From contig CAYTAP010000039.1 of assembly GCA_964435775.1 (NCBI GenBank), forward strand, positions 1-29,062: 29,062 nt of DNA, read 5' to 3'. Positions 16,146 through 23,564 of this stretch are shown here, piece by piece. Numbering within the stretch: the stretch's first letter is position 1; every line of letters starts with the position of its first letter. The notes under the pieces are model-generated. The model was not told the origin of the DNA. It ran no database searches and worked only from the letters and a program-made list of their open reading frames with translations. The DNA is from CAYTAP01 sp964435775. Its GTDB lineage: Bacteria > Planctomycetota > Phycisphaerae > Tepidisphaerales > Tepidisphaeraceae. The position numbers and the translations under genes are program-made.

Positions 16146-16874
16146 CTAGTCCCACTCCAACGCCTCAAGATGGCGCTGGATGTCGCCCGCGCTTTTAAAG
16201 CGTTCCAGGATCAGGGAGTCCTTTAATCCCCGGATGATTCCCTTCACCACGCGGGGCTGCCTGGCGTAGCGGGGGGCGCCGCCGAGGGTGGCGTGGAACA
16301 CCTGGATGAGGTTGAGCACATCCTTGCGGACTTTGGCTTTGGTCGGTCGGCCGAGGTCGAAAAAGTCGAGCAGCTTGATGTCGAAACCGACGCCCTGGCG
16401 GCGGATCATGATGTTGCCGTCATGAATATCGCCGTGGTATTCGCCGCGGGCGTGGATCGGCGCGATCCCCTTGGCCAGAATATAAAGCACATTGAGCGCT
16501 TCAAAGGTGGAGAGCCGCTTTCCCGGCTGGGAGGCCAGGAATTCGCTCAGCTTCACTCCTTCAACCAGATCGCTGATGACGACGGTCACTTTATTGCGGC
16601 GTACCGTCGCCACTTCCTGGTGGTGATATTGCATGAGGATCGGGCAGTGGCGGAGCGCATCGAGCTTGCGGGCGTAGGCGATGGCCGCTTTGCCCCGTGG
16701 GTCGCGCTGGGGGTAGTAGAACTTTGCCGCCCGACGGATGCCGGTGGAGCGTTCCACGATCGCGTACACCTCGGCCTCCGAACCATGTCCCAGTGGACGA
16801 TCAATGACATATTTCCCGGCGATGACTCGCCCGGAGGCAAAATCAAACGGCGTGGGCTCTGGCGGACGCGGCAT
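16146..16874 (-). CDS. Protein kinase-like protein (minimal or pseudokinase)
   Basis: A 242-residue protein with a eukaryotic-like kinase fold. The glycine loop LGHGSEAEVY (28-37), the ATP-binding Lys of AAKFYYP (K51) and a catalytic loop HGDIHDGNIMI (147-157) with D149 and N154 are all present. Changes from the standard kinase are clear. HRD is HGD, the DFG motif is D170-F-F followed by D-L-G, and no APE motif or full C-lobe follows. Only about 70 residues remain after DFF. It may be a short ABC1/RIO/aminoglycoside-kinase-like enzyme or a pseudokinase; the substrate is unknown. The frame extends upstream to a TTG at 16997, but ATG 16874 gives the normal distance to the glycine loop. No Shine-Dalgarno sequence is evident. 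It converges with the DUF481 gene. Confidence 0.75.
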   Translation of the reverse strand: MPRPPEPTPFDFASGRVIAGKYVIDRPLGHGSEAEVYAIVERSTGIRRAAKFYYPQRDPRGKAAIAYARKLDALRHCPILMQYHHQEVATVRRNKVTVVISDLVEGVKLSEFLASQPGKRLSTFEALNVLYILAKGIAPIHARGEYHGDIHDGNIMIRRQGVGFDIKLLDFFDLGRPTKAKVRKDVLNLIQVFHATLGGAPRYARQPRVVKGIIRGLKDSLILERFKSAGDIQRHLEALEWD

Positions 16875-17416
16875 GGCGCCAATAGTGGGGATCGACCCCA
16901 CCGTCGTCAATCCGCCGAAACGACGCAGTTGCCCTTGACGGGATGGGCGAATGGGTAGGGGGGTGAAATACGCCGGATATGCCGACGGACCCGGCAAAAT
17001 ATCGAAATCATGTCGTATTTTGAATCGGGGCAGGCTAGCGCTTTCATCGCCTTCCGGGTAAGTCCGCGCCCGCGGGCGTTGGGAAGGGAGGCGGCAAAGT
17101 GTCAGCGAGCCGTCAACGTCCGCGCAGGCGGTACAAACCGAGCGCGATCACCTTGTAATTCGTGAACTTCCCCCTTGTTTTGCCCGCACGCGTCCATTGA
17201 TGGGGGTACATTTCACGCGTCGCAGGGATGACGAAAGTCAACCACCGGCGCGATGCAGAGGGTATCGGATTCACCGGCCGATACAGTTGCCTCTTGCGAA
17301 AATAAATGCCGGGAATTGTGGGTAGCGGCCGCGATGTGCTGGTCGTACGCGATTCACCCGGCGTGGTGAGACTCATTCAAGTTCCGTCCTTTGGAAGGCG
17401 GACAAGGAGGTTTCAG
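16875..17416. other. Intergenic region upstream of the exosortase-sorted protein
   Basis: No convincing gene was found. A nested GC-rich stem can form at about 17050-17087: CCTTCC with GGAAGG outside, and the perfect palindrome CGCCCGCGGGCG (17067-17078) inside. A GAGACTCATTCA motif at 17368-17379 matches the leader of two other envelope genes in this window. An open frame of 87 codons on the minus strand (17113-17376) shows no family features and is not called. No consensus promoter was seen. Confidence 0.5.
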
Positions 17417-18145
17417 ATGTTCGGGATTTCGAAGAAACTCTCGCTGGCCGTGCTGGCGGGTTTGTCGGGCCTGGTTGCCGTCAACGGCGCTCAGGCGGGT
17501 TCTCTGGCCCTGGGTAATTCCGGTTGGACGGCAAGCTGGCACAGCAGCGATGACGGTCGGCTGGGTCTGAACGTGGACGGCGAAACCTGCGATTCGGTCT
17601 TCATCGAAAAGCATGTGACGTTTTATGAATCGGACGTGAACGAATCGGGCGCGTTCATCGATCCGGTCGTGATCACCTTCCAACAGACTTCCGCGAATGC
17701 GGCGCAGTACATCGTGATCAATGACGAAGTGGTGACCAACCGGACCGGCCAGGATTGGACCGGCTTCCGGATGACTCTTCTGCCCAGCGACGGCAGCGTG
17801 CATTTTGATCCGATCCTGAGCGACATCAGCCCTCCGGGCAATGGGTTCAGCATCGATCCGTTCACGACGCATGACTTCTCGCTGAACAATTCGATCTTCA
17901 CGGTTGGCGGTGGCGTTGTCCCGTCCTCACCGATTGGCGCGAACACCTGGTTCCCCGGCGCCGCCGGCGGCAACCTGGTGATCGACACCAACAAGGGCGC
18001 GTACTGCAACGAAGCGGTCTTCTCGCTGAAGGAACAACCTCTGGCGGCGATTCCCCTTCCGGCGGCGGCTTGGAGCGGATTGAGCGGCCTGGCCGGTCTG
18101 GCGCTGATCGGCTCACGCAAGAAGCTTCGCAGCCTGCTTGCCTAA
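17417..18145 (+). CDS. Exported protein with an exosortase (PEP-CTERM-like) sorting signal
   Basis: A 242-residue protein with a signal peptide (MFGISKKLSLAVLAGLSGLV, cleavage probably after NGAQA near residue 27). A beta-rich secreted region follows, with two Cys (ETCDS and AYCNE) that could pair. The C-terminus has the tripartite sorting signal: the motif IPLPAAAW, a hydrophobic helix (SGLSGLAGLALIGS) and basic residues (RKKLRSLLA). Such signals are cut by exosortase and link the protein to the cell surface or extracellular matrix. The motif is PLPAAAW-like and not the classic V-P-E-P. The start is certain: AAGGAGG at 17404-17410 lies six bases before the ATG. A strong terminator ends the unit. 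The specific function is unknown; no exosortase gene is present in the window. Confidence 0.85.
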   Translation: MFGISKKLSLAVLAGLSGLVAVNGAQAGSLALGNSGWTASWHSSDDGRLGLNVDGETCDSVFIEKHVTFYESDVNESGAFIDPVVITFQQTSANAAQYIVINDEVVTNRTGQDWTGFRMTLLPSDGSVHFDPILSDISPPGNGFSIDPFTTHDFSLNNSIFTVGGGVVPSSPIGANTWFPGAAGGNLVIDTNKGAYCNEAVFSLKEQPLAAIPLPAAAWSGLSGLAGLALIGSRKKLRSLLA

Positions 18146-18178
18146 AAGTGTCCATTCAGGAGCCTGAGAACCTCCACC

Positions 18179-18218
18179 GCGAGGGTCGGATGCGAATCCG
18201 ACCCTCGCTTTCGTATTT
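18179..18218 (+). terminator. Rho-independent terminator of the exosortase-sorted protein gene
   Basis: A perfect 13-bp stem (GCGAGGGTCGGAT and its complement, 18179-18208) with the 4-nt loop GCGA is followed by TTTCGTATTT. It begins 33 bases after the stop codon. On the minus strand the same stem would lie downstream of the phosphodiesterase gene and could serve both. Confidence 0.85.
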
Positions 18219-18259
18219 GAGTCCCGCCAATTGGGTCATTTGAGCGTGAACAGCGCCGC

Positions 18260-19642
18260 TCAGATTGTTGGATGGAGCAGTTTCAAGAGCATCGCGGCGA
18301 CATTCGTCGCTTGCACGGCGGCGGGGGTGGTTGATGGCCAGGGGCCAGCCAGGATGGGTCGATTGGCACCGGAATCACTCACGCGTCCATGGCTTCCATG
18401 AACGAGCGCGGGATTTTGACTGACGCCTTTGGTGGAGGGATCGAAAAAGAGCTCGGCCGCGTCGTAGCCGGGCTTGCGGTGGATATCGACGGTTTTTGCA
18501 AATGAAGGCGCATCGCCCGGCCGAGCCCACCACCGATAATCGAACCATCCATTTTCGGGCGCGATGAGCGCGAGGTCGCCACTTCGGCGATGCGCCAACC
18601 CCATTTTCTTCAAATCATCGGCGGAGAGGATGGTCACGCCGTCAATGGCCTTCAGTATGCGAGTGGCGTCCTCCGTGGCTTTGGCATTGCGCGTGTAGAT
18701 GTGCGCGATCTGGTGGTCCACCATCGCAAACGCGGCCGATGCGCGATAATCGACAAGATGTCCATCTTCCGACGCGCGGGTGGTGAGCAAGCCCGCGTCG
18801 GCCAGCAGGCGATTGGGCTGGGCGAAGTGCGTCACATCGTGCATCGCGTATTCGCTTAATAAGACGAGCTGTCCGGCATCTGCAAGAATTGCATCGACGA
18901 GTGGCTCGATGGCGGCCGACAGGTCAATGACCGCCTGGCGAGCTTGCGGAGAGGACGGGCCGAAGCGTTGCAGGTCGTAATCCAGATGCGGGATATAGGT
19001 CAGTTGCAGGTCGGGCTTCTGCGATTGCCAGACCCGCGCCGCGGCGCGGGCGATCCACTGGCTGGCGGGAAGGCCGGCCAGCGGCCCCCAGTAATTCATC
19101 AATGGAAACGGTCCTAGTTCCTTGAAGAGTTCCGGGACGAGAGACGGCGGATTCGACCAGCATAAACTCGTGAGCTTGCCGTCGGGACCATGATCCGGCT
19201 TGGGAGTGATGACGATATCGGCGGCCGGTTTGGGAGATCCGTGAAAACCGGGCATCGAGTTCTGGAAAAAGAGCAGAGCGGTTTTGATTTTCGCCCGGCC
19301 TGTGTGATCCTGCCAGAAACGCGGCGTCATCAGGAATTGGTTGGACTGCTCCCAGAAGCTCACATCCCGGCGATAATCGGCGAAGTTGGCCGTGTCGACG
19401 AGCGCCTGATCCTCCGGCGATCGGAACGTCGCGATGCCATTGGCGATGATGCCGTGGACGCTTGGATCGACTCCTGTGGTGAGCGACGCCTGCACGCTCG
19501 ACGTGACGGCGGGGAACGTGGGTGTCAGCGATACGATGCGCTGCCGCGCGAGCCAGCGTCCCAGGGAGGATTGGGATGGCACGGCGTTCAAAAGATCATG
19601 GCTGAGTCCGGGACAATCGATGACGCACAGGCGTTGGGTCAT
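18260..19642 (-). CDS. Alkaline-phosphatase-superfamily phosphodiesterase (nucleotide pyrophosphatase-like)
   Basis: A 460-residue predicted metal-dependent hydrolase of the type I phosphodiesterase/nucleotide pyrophosphatase group. The N-terminal metal-binding Asp is in CVIDCPG (D9). The nucleophile region TPTFPAVTSSVQASLTTG (40-57) has the TFP motif, with T42 the likely nucleophile, followed by the family's HGI turn. Further metal ligands are in HLDYDLQRFG, SEYAMHDV and the C-terminal GSHGRVSD. Members cut phosphodiester or pyrophosphate bonds in nucleotides, lipids or sugars; the substrate here is unknown. No signal peptide is visible, so it is probably cytoplasmic. It is divergent from comB, with 91 bases between the two starts. 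The Shine-Dalgarno sequence is weak. Confidence 0.88.
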   Translation of the reverse strand: MTQRLCVIDCPGLSHDLLNAVPSQSSLGRWLARQRIVSLTPTFPAVTSSVQASLTTGVDPSVHGIIANGIATFRSPEDQALVDTANFADYRRDVSFWEQSNQFLMTPRFWQDHTGRAKIKTALLFFQNSMPGFHGSPKPAADIVITPKPDHGPDGKLTSLCWSNPPSLVPELFKELGPFPLMNYWGPLAGLPASQWIARAAARVWQSQKPDLQLTYIPHLDYDLQRFGPSSPQARQAVIDLSAAIEPLVDAILADAGQLVLLSEYAMHDVTHFAQPNRLLADAGLLTTRASEDGHLVDYRASAAFAMVDHQIAHIYTRNAKATEDATRILKAIDGVTILSADDLKKMGLAHRRSGDLALIAPENGWFDYRWWARPGDAPSFAKTVDIHRKPGYDAAELFFDPSTKGVSQNPALVHGSHGRVSDSGANRPILAGPWPSTTPAAVQATNVAAMLLKLLHPTI

Positions 19643-19733
19643 GGGGTTCCTTTACGGGTAGGCCCGGTCGCCACTACGCTGGGCGCGGCTTTGGCCGGGG
19701 ATGAAAATGAATGCAGGTCAGGAGACTGTAGCG

Positions 19734-20462
19734 ATGAAAGTCGATGTTGTCTTTCTTCCGAATCATTTGGCGGCGAGTGATCTGACGGACCGGGCCGTTG
19801 TGGTGTTCGATGTGCTCCGCGCCACGACGACCATGGCGGCGGCGATTGCGGCGGGAGTGGGGGAGATCCAGGTCTTCGATTCGATTGCCGCGGTTCGGGA
19901 TGCGGCCAGGGCGTTTGGCGAGGGGCACATCCTCTGCGGCGAAGAGCGCTGCCTTCGGCCGGAGGGATTTCATCTGGGCAACAGTCCCGGCGGATTCTCA
20001 CCGGATTCACATGCCGGCCGCACCGTTTTCATGAGCACGACCAACGGTACGCGGGCGCTGGTCGCCGCGAGAGATGCGCAGGTTTTGTTCGCGGGGGCGT
20101 TGGTGAACGCGCGGGCAACCGCGCAACATCTGGCGAAGCTGGGGATGGATGTGACGCTGCTGTGCGCCGGGACGAATGGACAAATGGCGATGGAGGACGT
20201 GTTGGGCGCCGGCGCGGTGCTCGACGAGCTGGCCGGGGGCGCGAATGTGACGATTGCATCGGATCGGGGACGAATCGCGCGGAGACTTTTTCAGGCGTCG
20301 CGCGACCGCCTGCATGAGGCGCTGCTCGATTCGCAAGGCGGGCGGAACGTGGTGAATGCGGGGCTTGGCGAGGATGTGGCGTACGCCTCGCGGCTTGATG
20401 CGCTTGGCGTCGTCTGCCAGGCGATGGATCATCCGCTTCGGATCGTGCCAACCAAGGAATGA
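19734..20462 (+). CDS. comB: 2-phosphosulfolactate phosphatase family protein
   Basis: ComB hydrolyses 2-phosphosulfolactate to sulfolactate, the second step of coenzyme M synthesis in methanogens. Bacterial copies are common but their role is less clear, and no other coenzyme M or sulfolactate gene lies here. Family motifs are VVVFDVLRATTTM (Asp and Arg near the N-terminus), CGEERCLRPEGFHLGNSP, MSTTNGTRAL and LLCAGTNGQMAMEDVLGAGAV. The 242-residue length is normal. The frame extends 11 codons upstream, but the ATG at 19734 is chosen because GGAG lies nine bases before it and MKVDVVFLP matches family starts. It converges on the ABC ATPase gene with only 11 bases between stop codons. Confidence 0.9.
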   Translation: MKVDVVFLPNHLAASDLTDRAVVVFDVLRATTTMAAAIAAGVGEIQVFDSIAAVRDAARAFGEGHILCGEERCLRPEGFHLGNSPGGFSPDSHAGRTVFMSTTNGTRALVAARDAQVLFAGALVNARATAQHLAKLGMDVTLLCAGTNGQMAMEDVLGAGAVLDELAGGANVTIASDRGRIARRLFQASRDRLHEALLDSQGGRNVVNAGLGEDVAYASRLDALGVVCQAMDHPLRIVPTKE

Positions 20463-20473
20463 TGGCAACGCGA

Positions 20474-21214
20474 TTACTGTTGGGCGGGCGCGAGCTGCCC
20501 GGCTTCGGTGGCGACTTTGTGATGTGCGTTGCGATCATCGTTGACGACCTGGCCATCGTGCAGCGAGATGACGCGATGGCAGCGATGGGCGACGGTCGGA
20601 TCGTGCGTCACCATGAGCACGGTGCGTCCGTCGGCGACGATTTCATCGAAGAGCGCGAGAATCTGCTGACCGGTTTTGCTGTCGAGGGCGCCGGTCGGTT
20701 CGTCGGCCATCAGGATGAGGGGATCATTCATCATCGCGCGGGCGATGCAGACGCGCTGCTGCTGCCCGCCGGACAGTTGCATCGGGCGGTGATCGAGGCG
20801 TTCCCCCAGCCCCACGCGGGTCGCTAGTTCCTCGGCGCGGCGTCGGCGCTCGTGCGGCGGAATACCCAGGTAAAACATGGGCACTTCAAGGTTCTCAAGC
20901 ACCGTCAGTTGCTGAATGAGGTTGAAGTTCTGAAAAATGAATCCAATGCGTCGGCTGCGGATTTCGGACAGATCGTCATCCTCCAGTTCACTGATATCCT
21001 GTCCGCCGAGGATGTATTGGCCATGGGTGGGTTGATCGAGGCAACCGAGGATATTCATGAGCGTCGATTTGCCCGACCCCGACGCGCCCATGATCGCGGT
21101 GAACTCTCCCTTGACGAAGGAGAGCGTGAGATCGCGCAGCGCGTGGACCTCGATATTCGTGCCCGGCTTGCGGTAAATCTTGCTCAAATTACGAACTTCG
21201 GCCACCATTTCCAT
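20474..21214 (-). CDS. ABC transporter ATP-binding protein, LolD/MacB type
   Basis: A 246-residue ATPase that would drive a membrane partner. It has Walker A GASGSGKST (43-51), a Q-loop in GFIFQNFNLI, the signature LSGGQQQR, Walker B LILMADEP, and the H-loop VTHD. The sequence around the signature and FQNFNLIQQLTVLENLEVPM fits the MacB/LolD/FtsE-like group that works with FtsX-fold permeases in lipoprotein release or export of peptides and drugs. No permease is next to it, so the partner must be elsewhere or outside the window. A second in-frame ATG lies two codons in. It is divergent from the GT-C-like membrane protein. Confidence 0.92.
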   Translation of the reverse strand: MEMVAEVRNLSKIYRKPGTNIEVHALRDLTLSFVKGEFTAIMGASGSGKSTLMNILGCLDQPTHGQYILGGQDISELEDDDLSEIRSRRIGFIFQNFNLIQQLTVLENLEVPMFYLGIPPHERRRRAEELATRVGLGERLDHRPMQLSGGQQQRVCIARAMMNDPLILMADEPTGALDSKTGQQILALFDEIVADGRTVLMVTHDPTVAHRCHRVISLHDGQVVNDDRNAHHKVATEAGQLAPAQQ

Positions 21215-21261
21215 GTGGGGAATCGTATCGGTTGATGGCGCGTGATGCCACCGAAGCAGGG

Positions 21262-23064
21262 ATGATGAAGCTTTTCCGAACAGCTTGGCCGATCCTGCCT
21301 CCGCTGCTGTTGGGGTGTGTTCTCTTTTTCTGGGGGATCGATTGGGGCCTGCCGTCGCGCGCGGTGGATCCCTATTTATTTGGGGACCGCACGCCCTGGA
21401 GCGGTCAGAAGATCATGGAGTTGGCGGGGAACTGGGGCGGCGATGCCACCCGCGGGGCGGATGTCGATGCCAATCCGATTCTGGATCGCACGCACCTGGT
21501 CCGGCTGAATCAAACCGACCGGCAGCGCGCCGAAATCATCCGGCGCTATCGACTTTATTCCTATCAGCCCGATGAATGGATCACGCTCAAGAGCCTGGCG
21601 ACGATGAGAGCGCATCACGGCGATCCGCGCGTGTATCAATATGGCGGGCTTTGGATTTATCCGGTCGGGGCGCTTCTGAAGATCGCCTCGCTTCCGCCGG
21701 TGCGATACATCACGCTCAATCCCGATCCGGCGTTTTATCTGGATCACCCGGAACTGTTCGGGCGGTTTTATGTGGTGGCGCGGGCGTACTCGGCGATGTG
21801 GGGGCTCGCCGGCATTGTTGCGGTGTTTGTGCTGCTTCGGCAGTGGGGTGTGCGGGGACTTCTTGCATCCCTCGGGGCGGCGGGGTTTGTCGTCATGCCG
21901 GTGGTCATGAACATGGCGCATGAAGCCAAACCGCATCTGGGCGGGGCGGTATTGCTCATTTGGACGGTTGTGGCCGCGGGGTGGTATGTTCGGCGCGGCG
22001 CCTGGCGGTCGCTTCTTGTCACATCCATTCTATGTGGCGCAGCGCTGGCGATGGTATTGTCATCGCTGCTGGGTTTCATCATCCTGCCGGTGATGGTGCT
22101 GCTCAGACCCCTGTCATGGTCAGCGCGCCTTCGCACGGCCGTGGGCGCGATCCTGATCGCACTGTGTGTTTACGCGATCACCAATCCATTTGTGATCATC
22201 AACGCGTTGGTCAATCGCCCGTTGCTCTTCTCGAATCTGGGCACATCGACCGCGATGTATCCGGTGGCCGGTCCTTCGCGGATCATCAGCGGCGTGACGA
22301 CGACCATCGATCTGATTGGCGAAGGCGCATCACGACCATTGGCGATTGCGGGAATCGTGGCGGTGGGGGCGCTGTTTCTCTCCGGTCGCAGGAAAGATCG
22401 TGGTGTTGTCGGCGAACTGGCAACGGTCGCGGCATCGCTCAAAAACCACTGGTTGCTTGGCGCGCCGGCATTGGTGGTGATTGGAGCGATGGTGGCGCTG
22501 GGAGCGGGAAAGCCTGGTGAGTTCGGACGTTTCGGGCTTCTCCCCGACATCGCGCTGCTGATCTTTACCGTGGTCGCGGTGGACCGGCTCATGGGCAAGG
22601 TGTTGGAGCGCGCGTTGGTCATGACGCTGCTGCTGGGTTCGACGGCATTCTTTGGCGGCCTCTACCTTCGCGGATTTGTCCGCGATGCGTCGGATCATCC
22701 CGGGCGGTTGGCGCAGGCTGAACTGCTGAGCAACCTCGCCGCCGATGACAGTGGCACCATGGGCTTGTGGGCGGAACCCGCGCCGTACAGCCTGCCGCCG
22801 GTCAATTTGTTTGAATGGAAGCTGTATCTCCTGCCCCGTGACGGCGCGTTGAGGAGTGATGAGTTGCTGCCGGATGTGCTCGTTCACGCATCCGATGAGC
22901 CCGCCAGTCGGGCGCGAAGCGGGCTGACCTACCGACTGCTGCCGGATCCGGTGTGGCACTCGCGTTATCAGCCGCGGATCAGTTGGGCGGACAAGCCGAT
23001 GGATATTTATATTCGACGACAGGCCGCTCGAACCCATTTCGCCTTGGCGCGGATTAAAAATTAA
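21262..23064 (+). CDS. Polytopic membrane protein resembling GT-C glycosyltransferases
   Basis: A 600-residue membrane protein with an N-terminal helix (LLLGCVLFFWGIDWG), a loop of about 70 residues, then YQPDEW (101-106) and about ten further hydrophobic segments, and a soluble C-terminal tail from about residue 470. The Asp-Glu pair in a Y-x-P-D-E motif after the first helix resembles the catalytic motif of PMT/ArnT-type GT-C enzymes, which transfer sugars from polyprenyl phosphate on the outer side of the inner membrane. Assignment is by resemblance only. The start is uncertain: frames from a TTG at 21232 or ATG at 21235 are also open. The ATG at 21262 is chosen because the positively charged MMKLFRTAW leads straight into the first helix. 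It is divergent from the ABC ATPase and followed by clpS. Confidence 0.65.
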   Translation: MMKLFRTAWPILPPLLLGCVLFFWGIDWGLPSRAVDPYLFGDRTPWSGQKIMELAGNWGGDATRGADVDANPILDRTHLVRLNQTDRQRAEIIRRYRLYSYQPDEWITLKSLATMRAHHGDPRVYQYGGLWIYPVGALLKIASLPPVRYITLNPDPAFYLDHPELFGRFYVVARAYSAMWGLAGIVAVFVLLRQWGVRGLLASLGAAGFVVMPVVMNMAHEAKPHLGGAVLLIWTVVAAGWYVRRGAWRSLLVTSILCGAALAMVLSSLLGFIILPVMVLLRPLSWSARLRTAVGAILIALCVYAITNPFVIINALVNRPLLFSNLGTSTAMYPVAGPSRIISGVTTTIDLIGEGASRPLAIAGIVAVGALFLSGRRKDRGVVGELATVAASLKNHWLLGAPALVVIGAMVALGAGKPGEFGRFGLLPDIALLIFTVVAVDRLMGKVLERALVMTLLLGSTAFFGGLYLRGFVRDASDHPGRLAQAELLSNLAADDSGTMGLWAEPAPYSLPPVNLFEWKLYLLPRDGALRSDELLPDVLVHASDEPASRARSGLTYRLLPDPVWHSRYQPRISWADKPMDIYIRRQAARTHFALARIKN

Positions 23065-23145
23065 GCGTTGCTTTCTGATGATCCATGTGGTGTGATGGAT
23101 GAGGTATCGCACGCAATTGGCCAGGAGAGGGTGGGAGGCAGCGTC

Positions 23146-23514
23146 ATGGAAAAGCATAATGAAACGTCGGCGGCGGTGGTCGAGGAGATGGCGGTCAAAC
23201 CAAGATCATCCACGCGCACTGCGCCGCAATCCAAGCCAAAGACGTTGCCGCCTTACAATGTCATCCTGCTGGATGACGACGATCATTCGTATTCGTACGT
23301 CATCGAAATGCTCGGCCGGTTGTTCGGGTATTCCGCGCAGCGGGCGTTCAAGATGGCCGACGAGGTGGATCGGACGGGTCGGGTGATCGTATACACGACG
23401 CACCTGGAGGCTGCGGAACTCAAGCGGGATCAGATCAGGGGCTTTGGCGCGGATCGTATGATCGCGGGCAGCGCTGGGGCGATGTCGGCGATTGTTGAAC
23501 CGGCGCAGGGTTGA
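23146..23514 (+). CDS. clpS: ClpS-type adaptor for Clp protease
   Basis: ClpS binds the Clp ATPase and delivers N-degron proteins to ClpAP/ClpCP. The 122 residues comprise a flexible N-terminal arm (1-35) and the ClpS core PYNVILLDDDDHSYSYVIEM (36-55) through VYTTHLEAAELKRDQI. Compared with E. coli ClpS, three residues of the substrate pocket differ by alignment: N34 is Asp (D43), M40 is Tyr (Y49) and H66 is Asp (D75). Such differences seem shared with other planctomycete ClpS-like proteins, as far as I recall. GGAGG at 23134-23138, seven bases before the ATG, fixes the start, although the frame is open further upstream. It lies 81 bases after the membrane protein gene. No clpA/clpC gene is nearby. 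Confidence 0.88.
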   Translation: MEKHNETSAAVVEEMAVKPRSSTRTAPQSKPKTLPPYNVILLDDDDHSYSYVIEMLGRLFGYSAQRAFKMADEVDRTGRVIVYTTHLEAAELKRDQIRGFGADRMIAGSAGAMSAIVEPAQG

Positions 23515-23564
23515 TCTTCGCGTTGCGGGCCGCGCAGTGGGGGCGGATGTTGCGCAGCGTTAAC

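Noticed and set aside
16874..16997. Longer N-terminus for the kinase-like protein from a TTG start
   Set aside because: The added 41 residues are Pro/Arg-rich with no homology pattern, and the ATG at 16874 already gives a normal distance to the glycine loop.
17050..17087. Possible riboswitch or structured RNA before the exosortase-sorted protein gene
   Set aside because: Only nested GC-rich stems are visible. None of the riboswitch consensus elements I know (cobalamin, c-di-GMP, glycine, TPP) can be matched.
17113..17376. 87-codon minus-strand frame in the gap before the exosortase-sorted protein gene
   Set aside because: No Shine-Dalgarno sequence, no recognisable motif and an Arg/Thr/Pro-rich composition; not enough to call a gene.
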